A DNA stretch of 64,000 bases, from positions 1,631,501 through 1,695,500 of the forward strand of contig NZ_FBYC01000004.1 of assembly GCF_001517585.1 (NCBI RefSeq), read 5' to 3'. The notes under the pieces were generated by a model that did not search any database, was not told the DNA's origin, and saw nothing but the letters and a program-made list of their open reading frames with translations. The DNA is from Roseibaca calidilacus. Its GTDB lineage: Bacteria; Pseudomonadota; Alphaproteobacteria; Rhodobacterales; Rhodobacteraceae. Shown here in pieces: positions 1 to 7,844 of the stretch (the first letter of the stretch is position 1; every line of letters begins with the position of its first letter). The position numbers and the translations under genes were made by a program.

Positions 1-97
1 CAGTTAGGGCCACGGTCTGAAGGTCGGGGCGCGCGCGCAGCAGGTCGAACGTGCTTTCGCCAATGGACCCGGTCGCACCGAAAACCGAAACCCGCAT
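1..97 (-). CDS. dxr: 1-deoxy-D-xylulose 5-phosphate reductoisomerase, N-terminal fragment (cut by window edge)
   Basis: Only the first 32 codons are inside the window. The translation starts MRVSVFGATGSIGEST, the N-terminal NADPH-binding glycine motif (GATGSIG) of Dxr/IspC, which makes methylerythritol phosphate in the non-mevalonate isoprenoid pathway. The start codon overlaps the stop of the upstream cdsA gene by one base (TGATG), so the two are probably translationally coupled. The order uppS-cdsA-dxr is a common bacterial arrangement, which supports the call despite the short fragment. Confidence 0.88.
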   Translation of the reverse strand, partial: MRVSVFGATGSIGESTFDLLRARPDLQTVALT

Positions 98-876
98 CAC
101 GCCCCCAGCATCCCGGTTTGTATCAGGACCAAGGCCACCAGCGCCGCCGCGATCAGCGCATCGAACCGGTCCATCACCCCGCCATGGCCGGGGATCAGGT
201 TAGAACTGTCCTTGACGCCCGCATGGCGTTTGATCGCGCTTTCAGCGATATCGCCTGCCTGACCAGCCATGGTAATCAGGATGGAGGCAACGATCAGCCC
301 CGCCCCTGCCCCCAATAACGGCATGAAGGCCAGCGCGAGCGCGACGGCCACCAGCCAACCTGCAACCGTGCCCGACCATGTCTTCTTGGGGCTGACGCGC
401 GGCCATAGCTTTGGACCGCCGAAGATGCGGCCCGCGAAATACCCCGCCACGTCAGAGCCCACGACCAGCGCCACCAGCCATAGAACCCATAGCATGCCAT
501 ATTCGCCGCGCAGCGCGATCAGGCCCAGACCCGCCAGCAAGATCAGCGCGGTATAACCAAGGGCCACGGCGCGATCCTTGGGAAAGCGCCAAGCCAGCAG
601 CGCCGCGACCAGCAAGGTCAGCCCGATCAGCGCCACACCTTCGAAGCGCCAAGTAAAGACCGCCAGAACGACGGCGGCGGTGAAGCCTGCGGCCTCTGCC
701 TTGCCAAAAGGTGCGGCGGGGTCGAGCATTCGGGTCAGTTCCCAGACCATCAGCCCCGACAGCACACAGACCAGCCCGATGAAAACCGGCCCGCCCAGCC
801 AGATTGCCCCGGCGCCCAGCCCGGCCATGGCCGCGCCGGACAGCGCCCGCGCGCGCAGATCGGTGAACGCCGCCAT
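97..876 (-). CDS. cdsA: Phosphatidate cytidylyltransferase
   Basis: A 259-residue integral membrane enzyme that makes CDP-diacylglycerol from phosphatidate and CTP, the branch point of phospholipid synthesis. About seven hydrophobic segments cover the protein. The family signature lies at roughly residues 213-237, beginning SAIKRHAGVKD and ending in PGHGGVMDR, with the conserved Lys-Asp and the final Asp-Arg present. It follows uppS by two bases and overlaps dxr by one base, so uppS-cdsA-dxr is probably one transcription unit. Length and motifs are normal for the family. Confidence 0.95.
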   Translation of the reverse strand: MAAFTDLRARALSGAAMAGLGAGAIWLGGPVFIGLVCVLSGLMVWELTRMLDPAAPFGKAEAAGFTAAVVLAVFTWRFEGVALIGLTLLVAALLAWRFPKDRAVALGYTALILLAGLGLIALRGEYGMLWVLWLVALVVGSDVAGYFAGRIFGGPKLWPRVSPKKTWSGTVAGWLVAVALALAFMPLLGAGAGLIVASILITMAGQAGDIAESAIKRHAGVKDSSNLIPGHGGVMDRFDALIAAALVALVLIQTGMLGA

Positions 877-878
877 CC

Positions 879-1622
879 TTATTTTACCCCGCCGAAGCGG
901 CGTTCGCGCAGGCCATATTCATGCAGGATATCGGCCATGGCTTGTGGCGTGAAATCCGGCCAAAGCGTGGGCGTGAACACATATTCCGAATAGGCCGCCT
1001 GCCAAAGCAGGAAGTTCGACACCCGCGTTTCGCCAGAGGTGCGCACCACAAGGTCCGGGTCTGGCAGATCAGCGCTGTCAAGATAGGCTGCAAGGCGTTG
1101 ATCGGTAATCGCCGCCGGGTCCAGACTGCCCGCCGCCACGTCGCGTGCAGCGGCGCGCACGGCGCGGGTAATCTCGTCCCGGCCGCCATAATTGATGGCA
1201 ACGGTCAGATGCACACGGTCATTCAGGGCCGTGTCCGCCTCGACCCAGTCAAACAGCGCCTGCAATTTCGGGTCCAGACGCTTGCGGTCGCCGATGATGC
1301 GCATCCGCACGCCTTCGCGTTTCATCCGCCCCGCTTCGCGCCGGATGTAGCGCCCGAAGAGCGACATCAGCCCCAGCACTTCCTCGGTCGAGCGTTTCCA
1401 GTTCTCTGTCGAAAACGCATACAGCGTCAGGTAGCGAATGCCGATCTCTGGGCAGGCATTGACCAGTTCGCGCACCCGTTCCGCCCCCTTGCGGTGCCCC
1501 ACAAGACGCGGCCAGTTGCGGTTCTGCGCCCAACGCCCGTTGCCATCCATGATGACCGCGACATGCAGTTTATTCTGCATGGCCGGATCGCCTGACTCGT
1601 CGCTGCGCTGGTCGAATGTCAT
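879..1622 (-). CDS. uppS: Undecaprenyl diphosphate synthase (di-trans,poly-cis)
   Basis: A 247-residue cis-prenyltransferase that extends farnesyl diphosphate with isopentenyl diphosphate to the C55 lipid carrier for peptidoglycan. Visible blocks are VIMDGNGRWA near residue 22 (Asp26 is the expected catalytic aspartate), LTLYAFSTENW, AINYGGRDEI and PDLVVRTSGETRVSNFLLWQ. The start at 1622 has no clear ribosome-binding site; an internal Met at 1580 is an alternative, but homologues usually carry about 15-20 residues before the first block, which favours 1622. It sits 36 bases after frr and 2 bases before cdsA. Confidence 0.95.
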   Translation of the reverse strand: MTFDQRSDESGDPAMQNKLHVAVIMDGNGRWAQNRNWPRLVGHRKGAERVRELVNACPEIGIRYLTLYAFSTENWKRSTEEVLGLMSLFGRYIRREAGRMKREGVRMRIIGDRKRLDPKLQALFDWVEADTALNDRVHLTVAINYGGRDEITRAVRAAARDVAAGSLDPAAITDQRLAAYLDSADLPDPDLVVRTSGETRVSNFLLWQAAYSEYVFTPTLWPDFTPQAMADILHEYGLRERRFGGVK

Positions 1623-1658
1623 GAAAAAAGCCTATGGTCGAAATGGTCGCGCAGGCGT

Positions 1659-2222
1659 TTAGACCTGCATGATTTCTTCTTGCTTGTTGTCCAGCGCGGC
1701 ATCAACCTTGCCGATATAGGTATTGGTCAGGTCCTGAATTTCTTCGGACCACAGCTTTTGCTCATCTTCGGACATGCCGGCGGCCTTGGCCTTTTTCAGC
1801 TGGTCCATCCCGTCGCGGCGAATGTTGCGCACGGCGACACGGGCATGTTCGGCATATTGCGCGGCGACCTTGCTCAACTCGCGGCGGCGTTCCTCGTTCA
1901 ACTCTGGGATCGGCAGCATGATGATCGTGCCGTTCAACTGGGGGTTAATGCCCAGCCCGGATTCGCGGATGGCCTTTTCCACCTTGCCGACCATCGACTT
2001 GTCCCAGACATTGATCGTTACCATCCGGGGTTCGGGCACGTTCACGGTGCCGACTTGGTTGATGGGTGTGTTCTGGCCATAGGCTTCGACCATGATCGGG
2101 TCGAGCATAGATGCCGACCCCCGCCCGGTGCGCAAAGACGCGAATTCGGTCTTCAACGCGCCCATGGCCCCTTCCATGCGGCGCTTCAGATCATCCAGAT
2201 CAATCTCAATCTCGTCAGACAT
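1659..2222 (-). CDS. frr: Ribosome recycling factor
   Basis: A 187-residue protein that, with EF-G, splits post-termination ribosomes. The sequence has the typical RRF features: the [19 protein letters not shown] block near the N-terminus, [15 protein letters not shown] and the C-terminal helical region ending EEIMQV. The open frame extends upstream to 2345, but that would run into pyrH and add 41 residues unlike RRF, so the start MSDEIEID at 2222 is chosen. It follows pyrH after about 85 bases, the usual pyrH-frr pairing. Confidence 0.95.
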   Translation of the reverse strand: MSDEIEIDLDDLKRRMEGAMGALKTEFASLRTGRGSASMLDPIMVEAYGQNTPINQVGTVNVPEPRMVTINVWDKSMVGKVEKAIRESGLGINPQLNGTIIMLPIPELNEERRRELSKVAAQYAEHARVAVRNIRRDGMDQLKKAKAAGMSEDEQKLWSEEIQDLTNTYIGKVDAALDNKQEEIMQV

Positions 2223-2307
2223 GCCTGTTTGTCCCCCAGTTCGGGCGCGGCCCGGTGCCGCCACGCCCCTTGATAGCGAATAGTTCCACCCGGTGTAAGC
2301 CCGCGTG

Positions 2308-3039
2308 CTAGCGATGAACGATGGTGTAGGTGCCTTTTCCGGCAAGGATGCCCCGGAACCCGCCGGGTTCGTCCAGGCTGAACACCACGATCGGCAGATT
2401 GTTGTCGCGCGCCAGCGCCAGCGCGCTGGTATCCATAACCTTCAGGTTGCGCGACAATGCTTCGTCATAGCTGATGCGGTCATACCGCTTGGCGTCCGGA
2501 TTGGTGCGCGGGTCCTTGTCATACACCCCATCCACCCCGTTCTTGCCCATGAAAATCGCGTCACAGGCCATTTCATTGGCGCGCAGGGCCGCCGCCGTGT
2601 CGGTGGTAAAATACGGGTTGCCGGTGCCGGCAGTAAAGATGCAGACGCGTTTCTTTTCCAGATGGCGCACGGCGCGGCGGCGGATATACGGCTCGCAGAT
2701 CTGGTCCATCGGGATCGCGCTGATGACACGGGTGAACACGCCCAGCGCTTCCAATGCCGCCTGCATGGCCAGCGCGTTCATCACAGTGGCCAACATGCCC
2801 ATGTAATCGGCGGTTGTGCGCTCCATCCCCTGCGCCGACCCTTGCAAGCCGCGAAAGATATTGCCGCCGCCGATTACCATACAGACCTCGACACCCAGAT
2901 CGTGAACCGCCTTCACCTCTGCGGCGATGCGCGCCACGGTGGGCGGGTTCAGGCCATAGCCCTGATCGCCCATCAAGGCCTCGCCAGAGACTTTCAGCAT
3001 GACGCGGTTATAATGCGGGGTCTCGGCGGTGTCGGTCAT
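2308..3039 (-). CDS. pyrH: UMP kinase
   Basis: A 243-residue amino-acid-kinase-fold enzyme converting UMP to UDP, the bacterial hexameric type. Visible motifs are LKVSGEAL near the N-terminus, the GGGNIFRG loop, [14 protein letters not shown] and the [12 protein letters not shown] block. I placed the start at 3039 (MTDTAETP) because the sequence just upstream reads GAAGGAACC, a good ribosome-binding site; the frame opens nine codons earlier. Upstream, 97 bases separate it from the divergent miaA. Confidence 0.95.
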   Translation of the reverse strand: MTDTAETPHYNRVMLKVSGEALMGDQGYGLNPPTVARIAAEVKAVHDLGVEVCMVIGGGNIFRGLQGSAQGMERTTADYMGMLATVMNALAMQAALEALGVFTRVISAIPMDQICEPYIRRRAVRHLEKKRVCIFTAGTGNPYFTTDTAAALRANEMACDAIFMGKNGVDGVYDKDPRTNPDAKRYDRISYDEALSRNLKVMDTSALALARDNNLPIVVFSLDEPGGFRGILAGKGTYTIVHR

Positions 3040-3136
3040 CTGGGTTCCTTCCATCGGCAGGTCCACAACGGGGCCGCTTTATTCCGACGCGAAAATGTCG
3101 GAAAACCGCGCAAGGTTCAATGTGAAAGCGAGCGTC

Positions 3137-4033
3137 ATGCCCGAAATAGCCAAAGCACGCGACGCATTGCTTGCGCAAGCGCCAGATGTGGCGCGCCCGG
3201 TGCTGCTGGCGGGGCCGACAGCCAGTGGGAAATCGGCGCTGGCACTGGCACTGGCGCAGGCGCAGGGGCGCGCGGTGGTCAATGCCGATGCGTTGCAGGT
3301 CTATGACATGTGGCAGGTTCTGACCGCCCGGCCCGATGCCGATGACTGCGCGCAGGCGCCGCATCTGCTATACGGCTGTGTAGGGGCCGCGCAGGACTGG
3401 TCTGTCGGCCATTGGCTGCGCGAGATGCGCGCCATTTTGCAACAGCACCCCAACCCGGTCATCGTGGGCGGAACCGGGCTATATTTTCGCGCCCTGACCG
3501 AAGGACTGGCCGACATTCCGCCCACCCCCGCCAAGGTGCGCGCCGAGGCCGACGCGCTTTTGGCGCAGGGCGGGATCGTCCCGCTGCTGGCCGAACTGGA
3601 CCCGGATACCGCCGCCCGGATTGACCGGCAGAACCCTGCCCGCGTGCAGCGCGCTTGGGAAGTGCAACGCAGCACGGGCCAAGGGCTGGCCGCTTGGCAG
3701 GACAACACGCCGCCGCCGCTGCTGCCGCTGGCGGAGACATCCGCCTTCGTCATGCTGCCCCCGCCCGACTGGTCGGCTGCGCGAATCGCCACACGGTTCG
3801 AGTTGATGATGGCGCAAGGGGCCTTGGACGAAGCGCGCGCCGTGCTGCCCTATTGGGATGCGCGCGCGCCATGGGCCAAGGCAATCGGCGCGCCAGAGCT
3901 GATCGCTCATCTCCAAGGCCATATGTCGTTGCCAGAGGCGATTGCGAACGCAACACTTGCCACGCGCCAATACGCAAAACGCCAGCGCACATGGTTCCGG
4001 GCCCGCATGTCGGGCTGGGCGCGGCTGTTGTAG
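3137..4033 (+). CDS. miaA: tRNA dimethylallyltransferase
   Basis: A 298-residue enzyme that adds dimethylallyl to A37 of tRNAs reading codons starting with U. It has the P-loop GPTASGKS (residues 26-33), the catalytic-Asp block NADALQVYDMW, GGTGLYFRAL and a C-terminal RQYAKRQRTWFR. The open frame begins at 3029 inside the divergent pyrH; the first Met giving a normal N-terminus is at 3137. The region between the two genes must hold both promoters. Confidence 0.93.
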   Translation: MPEIAKARDALLAQAPDVARPVLLAGPTASGKSALALALAQAQGRAVVNADALQVYDMWQVLTARPDADDCAQAPHLLYGCVGAAQDWSVGHWLREMRAILQQHPNPVIVGGTGLYFRALTEGLADIPPTPAKVRAEADALLAQGGIVPLLAELDPDTAARIDRQNPARVQRAWEVQRSTGQGLAAWQDNTPPPLLPLAETSAFVMLPPPDWSAARIATRFELMMAQGALDEARAVLPYWDARAPWAKAIGAPELIAHLQGHMSLPEAIANATLATRQYAKRQRTWFRARMSGWARLL

Positions 4034-4168
4034 CGCCGCTGGGCAGAGTCACCGATTTGCCACGCCTGCCATAAAGGCGTCCCCGACTCACACCGTCATC
4101 AGCGAAAATCCTTCCCCTGGCGCGTTGCTGTCCTAATCTTGCCGCGATCCGGGGGGAACACCACGCGC

Positions 4169-4987
4169 ATGACACGAATACCAGACCAACCCAAACGCCT
4201 GCGGCTTGTCCCGATCTCTAAACTGACCAACGCGCCCAAATGGCAGCTTGAAACCATGCGCGCGCTTCAGGAACCGCTGTTCCTGTGGTTCACGGCCGGC
4301 CAAGGACGCATCACGCTGGGCGGCAGCACACGCGGCTTTCATCCGCATAACGCAATCTTCATCCCGCCAGGCACCATGTATGGGTTTCAATCCGTGACCC
4401 GTGCGCAAGGTGTCGCGCTGCATATGGGCGACCCGAAAGGGCTAGACCTGCCCGACGCCCCCTTGCACATGCGGCTGCGCGAGAGCACGCAGCATTCCGA
4501 GGTTGCACAGATCATCGACGCCATCCAGCGCGAACTGGAAGGCGGGCAAGCCTATGCCGAACGCGCCGCGCGGCATCAGATTGGGCTGCTGGCGATCTGG
4601 CTGGAACGTCAGCGCAGTTCCGCGGGCGATGACAGCCCGCGCGGCCTGTCTTCCCGCAACGCGAATGAACGGCTAACCGCGCGCTATGCCGCGCTGCTGG
4701 AACGCCAATTCGGCTCTGCCCTGAATGTCAGCGATTACGCGCAGGCGCTGGGCGTGACCCCCACGCACCTGACCCGCGCCTGTCGCGCCAGTTGCGGGCG
4801 CAGCGCATTGCAACTGTTGCAGGAACGCCGCCTGTTCGAAGCGCGCCGCCTGCTGACGGAAACCGACGTGCCGGTGCAGGATATCGCGCGCAATCTTGGC
4901 TATTCGACGCCGGGCTATTTCTCGCGTGCGTTCGCGGCCCGGACGGGCAAGCCGCCCTCGGCCTACCGCAAAGGGCGCGGCGCCTGA
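4169..4987 (+). CDS. AraC-family transcriptional regulator
   Basis: A 272-residue regulator. The N-terminal half resembles a cupin-type AraC ligand-binding domain (the PHNAIFIPPGTMYGF stretch). The last ~100 residues hold two helix-turn-helix motifs, the second with the AraC signature DIARNLGYSTPGYFSRAF followed by GKPPSAYR. The ATG at 4169 is preceded by GGGGGGAA and is preferred over an upstream TTG at 4139. The effector is unknown. It overlaps tail to tail with the small DUF2256 gene by 25 bases. No target operon is evident beside it. Confidence 0.85.
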   Translation: MTRIPDQPKRLRLVPISKLTNAPKWQLETMRALQEPLFLWFTAGQGRITLGGSTRGFHPHNAIFIPPGTMYGFQSVTRAQGVALHMGDPKGLDLPDAPLHMRLRESTQHSEVAQIIDAIQRELEGGQAYAERAARHQIGLLAIWLERQRSSAGDDSPRGLSSRNANERLTARYAALLERQFGSALNVSDYAQALGVTPTHLTRACRASCGRSALQLLQERRLFEARRLLTETDVPVQDIARNLGYSTPGYFSRAFAARTGKPPSAYRKGRGA

Positions 4988-5130
4988 GGCTTGCGCATGC
5001 CCCGGCAGCGGTCCGAACAATAGCGCACCTCGTCCCAGACCTTGGCCCATTTCTTGCGCCATGTGAACGGGCGGCCACATGTCGCGCAGGTCTTGCTGGG
5101 CAAATCGCCTTTTTTCACATGGCTTGCCAT
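4963..5130 (-). CDS. DUF2256 small zinc-finger-like protein
   Basis: A 55-residue basic protein with two CxxC-type pairs (CATCGRPF and CSDRCR), the core WRKKWAKVWDEVRYC, and a start of MASHVKKGDLP, all typical of DUF2256. Three ATG codons occur in a row at 5136, 5133 and 5130; only the third lies at a proper distance from the AAAGGA ribosome-binding site, so 5130 is used. The four cysteines suggest zinc binding. Function is not established. It shares a neighbourhood with the photolyase gene at 5.7-7.2 kb. Its 3' end overlaps the AraC gene. Confidence 0.85.
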   Translation of the reverse strand: MASHVKKGDLPSKTCATCGRPFTWRKKWAKVWDEVRYCSDRCRGMRKPQAPRPLR

Positions 5131-5287
5131 CATCATTCCTTTCGCAAAGGCACATAGCCGCGCGCCGACCGGTGTCAAAATCGGCTGCATGCCAACATTC
5201 GCCTATTCTTCTTGAACTGCGGCAGAATGCCGCGCATCCTCTGCCGGTGGGCGCAGGCGGGCGGCCCATATTCAGGGAGACAACACC

Positions 5288-5725
5288 ATGCAATTCGCTG
5301 TTCGCGCGGGCCTTGCCGCGACCATTCTGGCGCTTGCGCCACTGGCCGCACTGGCCGAAGGCGCAAAGGTCGCCATCCATGTCGACGAAGAACGCATCGA
5401 GACCATGAATATGGCACTGAACAATGCCGCCAATATCATCAGCCATTACGAAGGGCTTGGGCAGGACGTGACCGTCGAGATTGTCACCTACGGCCCCGGC
5501 CTGCACATGCTGCGCGAAGATACCTCGCCCGTGGCCGACCGCATTTCCACCATGGCGCTGACGCATGACAACCTCAGCTTTTCTGCCTGCCTGAACACGG
5601 TGCAGGCCATGCAACAGCGCGCGCAGACGGAAATTCCGCTGCTTTCTGAAGCCAACGTGGTGCCATCCGGCGCAGTGCGGCTGATGGAATTGCAATATGA
5701 TGGTTACGCCTATCTGCGGCCCTAA
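5288..5725 (+). CDS. Exported DsrE/DsrF-like protein
   Basis: A 145-residue protein with a cleavable signal peptide (hydrophobic stretch then LAALAEG, cleavage near residue 24), so the mature domain is periplasmic. The rest resembles the DsrE/DsrF fold: a KVAIHVDEE strand, a helix with NNAANIISHY, then VEIVTYGPGLHML. One Cys is visible in the mature part (FSACLNT); sulfur transfer cannot be claimed. It overlaps convergently with the photolyase gene by four bases. An inverted repeat (GCGGCA, three-base loop, TGCCGC) lies at 5219-5233 upstream. Confidence 0.75.
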   Translation: MQFAVRAGLAATILALAPLAALAEGAKVAIHVDEERIETMNMALNNAANIISHYEGLGQDVTVEIVTYGPGLHMLREDTSPVADRISTMALTHDNLSFSACLNTVQAMQQRAQTEIPLLSEANVVPSGAVRLMELQYDGYAYLRP

Positions 5726-7236
5726 AGGTCAAGGCTAAGCTGCGCGGGGTCCGGCCGTTTGCGCGTCGCCGCGCGCTTTGCCCCCGCGCTGCTGCGGTCG
5801 GTCCCCCCTGCGCGCGAAGCGTGCTTGACCACAATCGCGCGCGCGGCCTTGTCAAAGCCTGCATCCTTGCGCATGCCCCACATCACATCGCGCGCCCGCC
5901 GCGCGGCCTGAACCAGATCGACCACCGGCTCGGGGTAGCGCGTGCCCAGCACCGCGCCCGCATTCGGCGCGGTCCATGGTGCGTGCAGATGGGCCGGTGC
6001 AATCGCTTTCAATTCCGGCACCCAAGCGCGGATGAACCGCCCCTCCGGGTCTTGGTCATGGCCCTGCTTGACCGGGTTGTAAATGCGCAAGGTGTTGATG
6101 CCGGTTGTGCCCGATTGCATCTGCACCTGACTCCAGTGAATACCCGGCTCGTAATCGGTGAAACGGCGCGCCAGCACCGCGCCGGTGTCGCGCCAATCCA
6201 GCCACAGATGGTAGCTGGCAAAGCTCATCAGCATGGCGCGCATCCGGAAATTCAGCCAGCCCGTCGCGGTCAGGTAGCGCATGCACGCATCGACAAACGG
6301 AACCCCGGTCTGCCCCTCTGCCCAAGCGTGCAAAAGTGCAGCGTCACTGTCGCGCAACCCCTCATGCGCGGGGTGCAGGCAACGGTGCTCCAACTGCGGC
6401 TCGTCTTCCAGCTTTTGGACAAAATGATCGCGCCACGCCAAGCGCTTGGCAAAGCTGGTCATGCTGGCCTTCCATCCGGGGCGGTCCACCGGCGTGGCCT
6501 GTCGGGCCAGTTCCACCTCTCGCACCGACAACACACCTAGCGCCAAATAGGGCGACAGGCGCGAGCAGGCGCGCTCTGCGGTCAGCGGCGACGACATCTT
6601 GGCCCGATAGCCATCCGCCCGTGTGCTTAGAAAACTGTCCAGCGTTGCGCGGGCGGCTTTGTGATTGCCCCTCTGGCGGTGCGCGCAAGGGTCCGGGGCC
6701 AGCCCCAGCGCGCGCGCATCGGGAATGCGTTCTGGTAGGTCTGCGGTGCAGACAGGCGCCAATGCGGGTGGGGCATCTGCCGCGCCCGCCCGGATGAACC
6801 TGTTGCGCGCGGCTTGCCACCCGTCGCGGCTGGCCAAGCGCCGCACCACGGCCGATTGCGGCACTTCCTGCCAGTCAACACCCGCGCCGCGCGCCCAAGC
6901 TGCCACACGCCGGTCGCGCGCAAAGGTCCAAGCGTTGCCGGTTTCCTCGTGGCTGACCATATGCGCTATCTTGAACCGGCGGCACAGCCGCGCCAGTTCT
7001 GCAACCGCGTCGCCCTTGCGGATGATCAGCGGCTGGCCCAATGCGGCCAACTCCGCGCGCAGGCTGTCCAGCGCTTCCGCTGTAAAGGCCCATTGCCGCG
7101 CAGAGGTGTCGGGCAGTGCCCAATACTCTGGTTCTATTACATAAACCGGCAAAACCCGCGCGCCAGCCAAGGCCAGCGCCGGATGGTCGGTGATCCGCAG
7201 ATCCCGCTTGAACCAAAGAAGAACAGGCGCGCTCAT
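5722..7236 (-). CDS. phrB: Cryptochrome/deoxyribodipyrimidine photolyase family protein
   Basis: A 504-residue flavoprotein. The N-terminal Rossmann domain begins MSAPVLLWFKRDLRITDHPAL, the antenna-binding photolyase domain. The C-terminal FAD-binding domain carries TGWLNFRMRAMLMSFASYHLW, the Trp/Arg-rich FAD pocket, and the block WSQVQMQSGTTGINTLRIYNP. It probably repairs UV-induced pyrimidine dimers with light, but some family members are signalling cryptochromes and the subtype cannot be fixed by eye. A basic tail of ~50 residues follows the domain. The start at 7236 is used because the frame's 12 earlier codons lie before the conserved MSAPVLLWFKRDLR. Confidence 0.85.
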   Translation of the reverse strand: MSAPVLLWFKRDLRITDHPALALAGARVLPVYVIEPEYWALPDTSARQWAFTAEALDSLRAELAALGQPLIIRKGDAVAELARLCRRFKIAHMVSHEETGNAWTFARDRRVAAWARGAGVDWQEVPQSAVVRRLASRDGWQAARNRFIRAGAADAPPALAPVCTADLPERIPDARALGLAPDPCAHRQRGNHKAARATLDSFLSTRADGYRAKMSSPLTAERACSRLSPYLALGVLSVREVELARQATPVDRPGWKASMTSFAKRLAWRDHFVQKLEDEPQLEHRCLHPAHEGLRDSDAALLHAWAEGQTGVPFVDACMRYLTATGWLNFRMRAMLMSFASYHLWLDWRDTGAVLARRFTDYEPGIHWSQVQMQSGTTGINTLRIYNPVKQGHDQDPEGRFIRAWVPELKAIAPAHLHAPWTAPNAGAVLGTRYPEPVVDLVQAARRARDVMWGMRKDAGFDKAARAIVVKHASRAGGTDRSSAGAKRAATRKRPDPAQLSLDL

Positions 7237-7352
7237 AGGTCGCAGATGTATCGCGCGCCACGGCAAGGTCAAGCGATATGTTCACACTATGTTCATGTTC
7301 TTGGGGCAAGATTGGGACTGGCTGAATAGGTTTGTCCTGCTATGCATTGGAT

Positions 7353-7790
7353 ATGCGGTCTATTGTTCTTGGTCTTTGCCTGCTTGCGCCTCCGGCCTTT
7401 GCCTGCCAGCCTGTCACGCTGGCAGAGGTCGAGGTGCATCTCGCCCATATCAACGATGCGCGGCGCGCTTCGGGGCTGGCCCCGCTTGCGCTGGATGCGG
7501 CGCTGTCGGATGTGGCGCAGGACCATGCATGCGACATGGCCGATCGCGGGTATTTCAGCCATACCACCCCCGGCGGACGCGGCCTGATGGACCGGGCGCG
7601 CGGGCAAACCGGCTTTTGCCAATTGGCCGAAAATATCGCGCGCGGGCAACGCGACATACCGACCGTCATGGGCATTTGGCTGCGCTCTACGGGCCATCGG
7701 GCGAACCTGTTGGACCCGGGCCTAACCCATGTGGGGCTTGGCCGCGCGCCGGGGCCATATTGGGTGCAGGTCTTTGGCGGGCAGTGCTGA
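7353..7790 (+). CDS. Secreted CAP (SCP/PR1)-domain protein
   Basis: A 145-residue protein with a short signal peptide (MRSIVLGLCLLAPPAFAC) followed by one CAP domain: HINDARRASGLAPLALDAAL, the HACDMADRGYFSHTTPGG block and the C-terminal GHRANLLDPGLTHVGLG. The conserved His and Glu (in AENIARG) are present. Bacterial CAP proteins are exported and of mostly unknown activity. The frame is also open from a TTG at 7332; the ATG at 7353 gives a better signal peptide. It lies 54 bases upstream of pepN. Confidence 0.82.
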   Translation: MRSIVLGLCLLAPPAFACQPVTLAEVEVHLAHINDARRASGLAPLALDAALSDVAQDHACDMADRGYFSHTTPGGRGLMDRARGQTGFCQLAENIARGQRDIPTVMGIWLRSTGHRANLLDPGLTHVGLGRAPGPYWVQVFGGQC

Positions 7791-7844
7791 TTGCAGGTTC
7801 GGTGCAACTGCACTACCTCTGCCACCTAACAGCCGGAGGATACG

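Noticed and set aside
2223-2345. N-terminal extension of frr by 41 codons
   Set aside because: It would overlap pyrH, has no RRF similarity, and the Met at 2222 gives a normal N-terminus.
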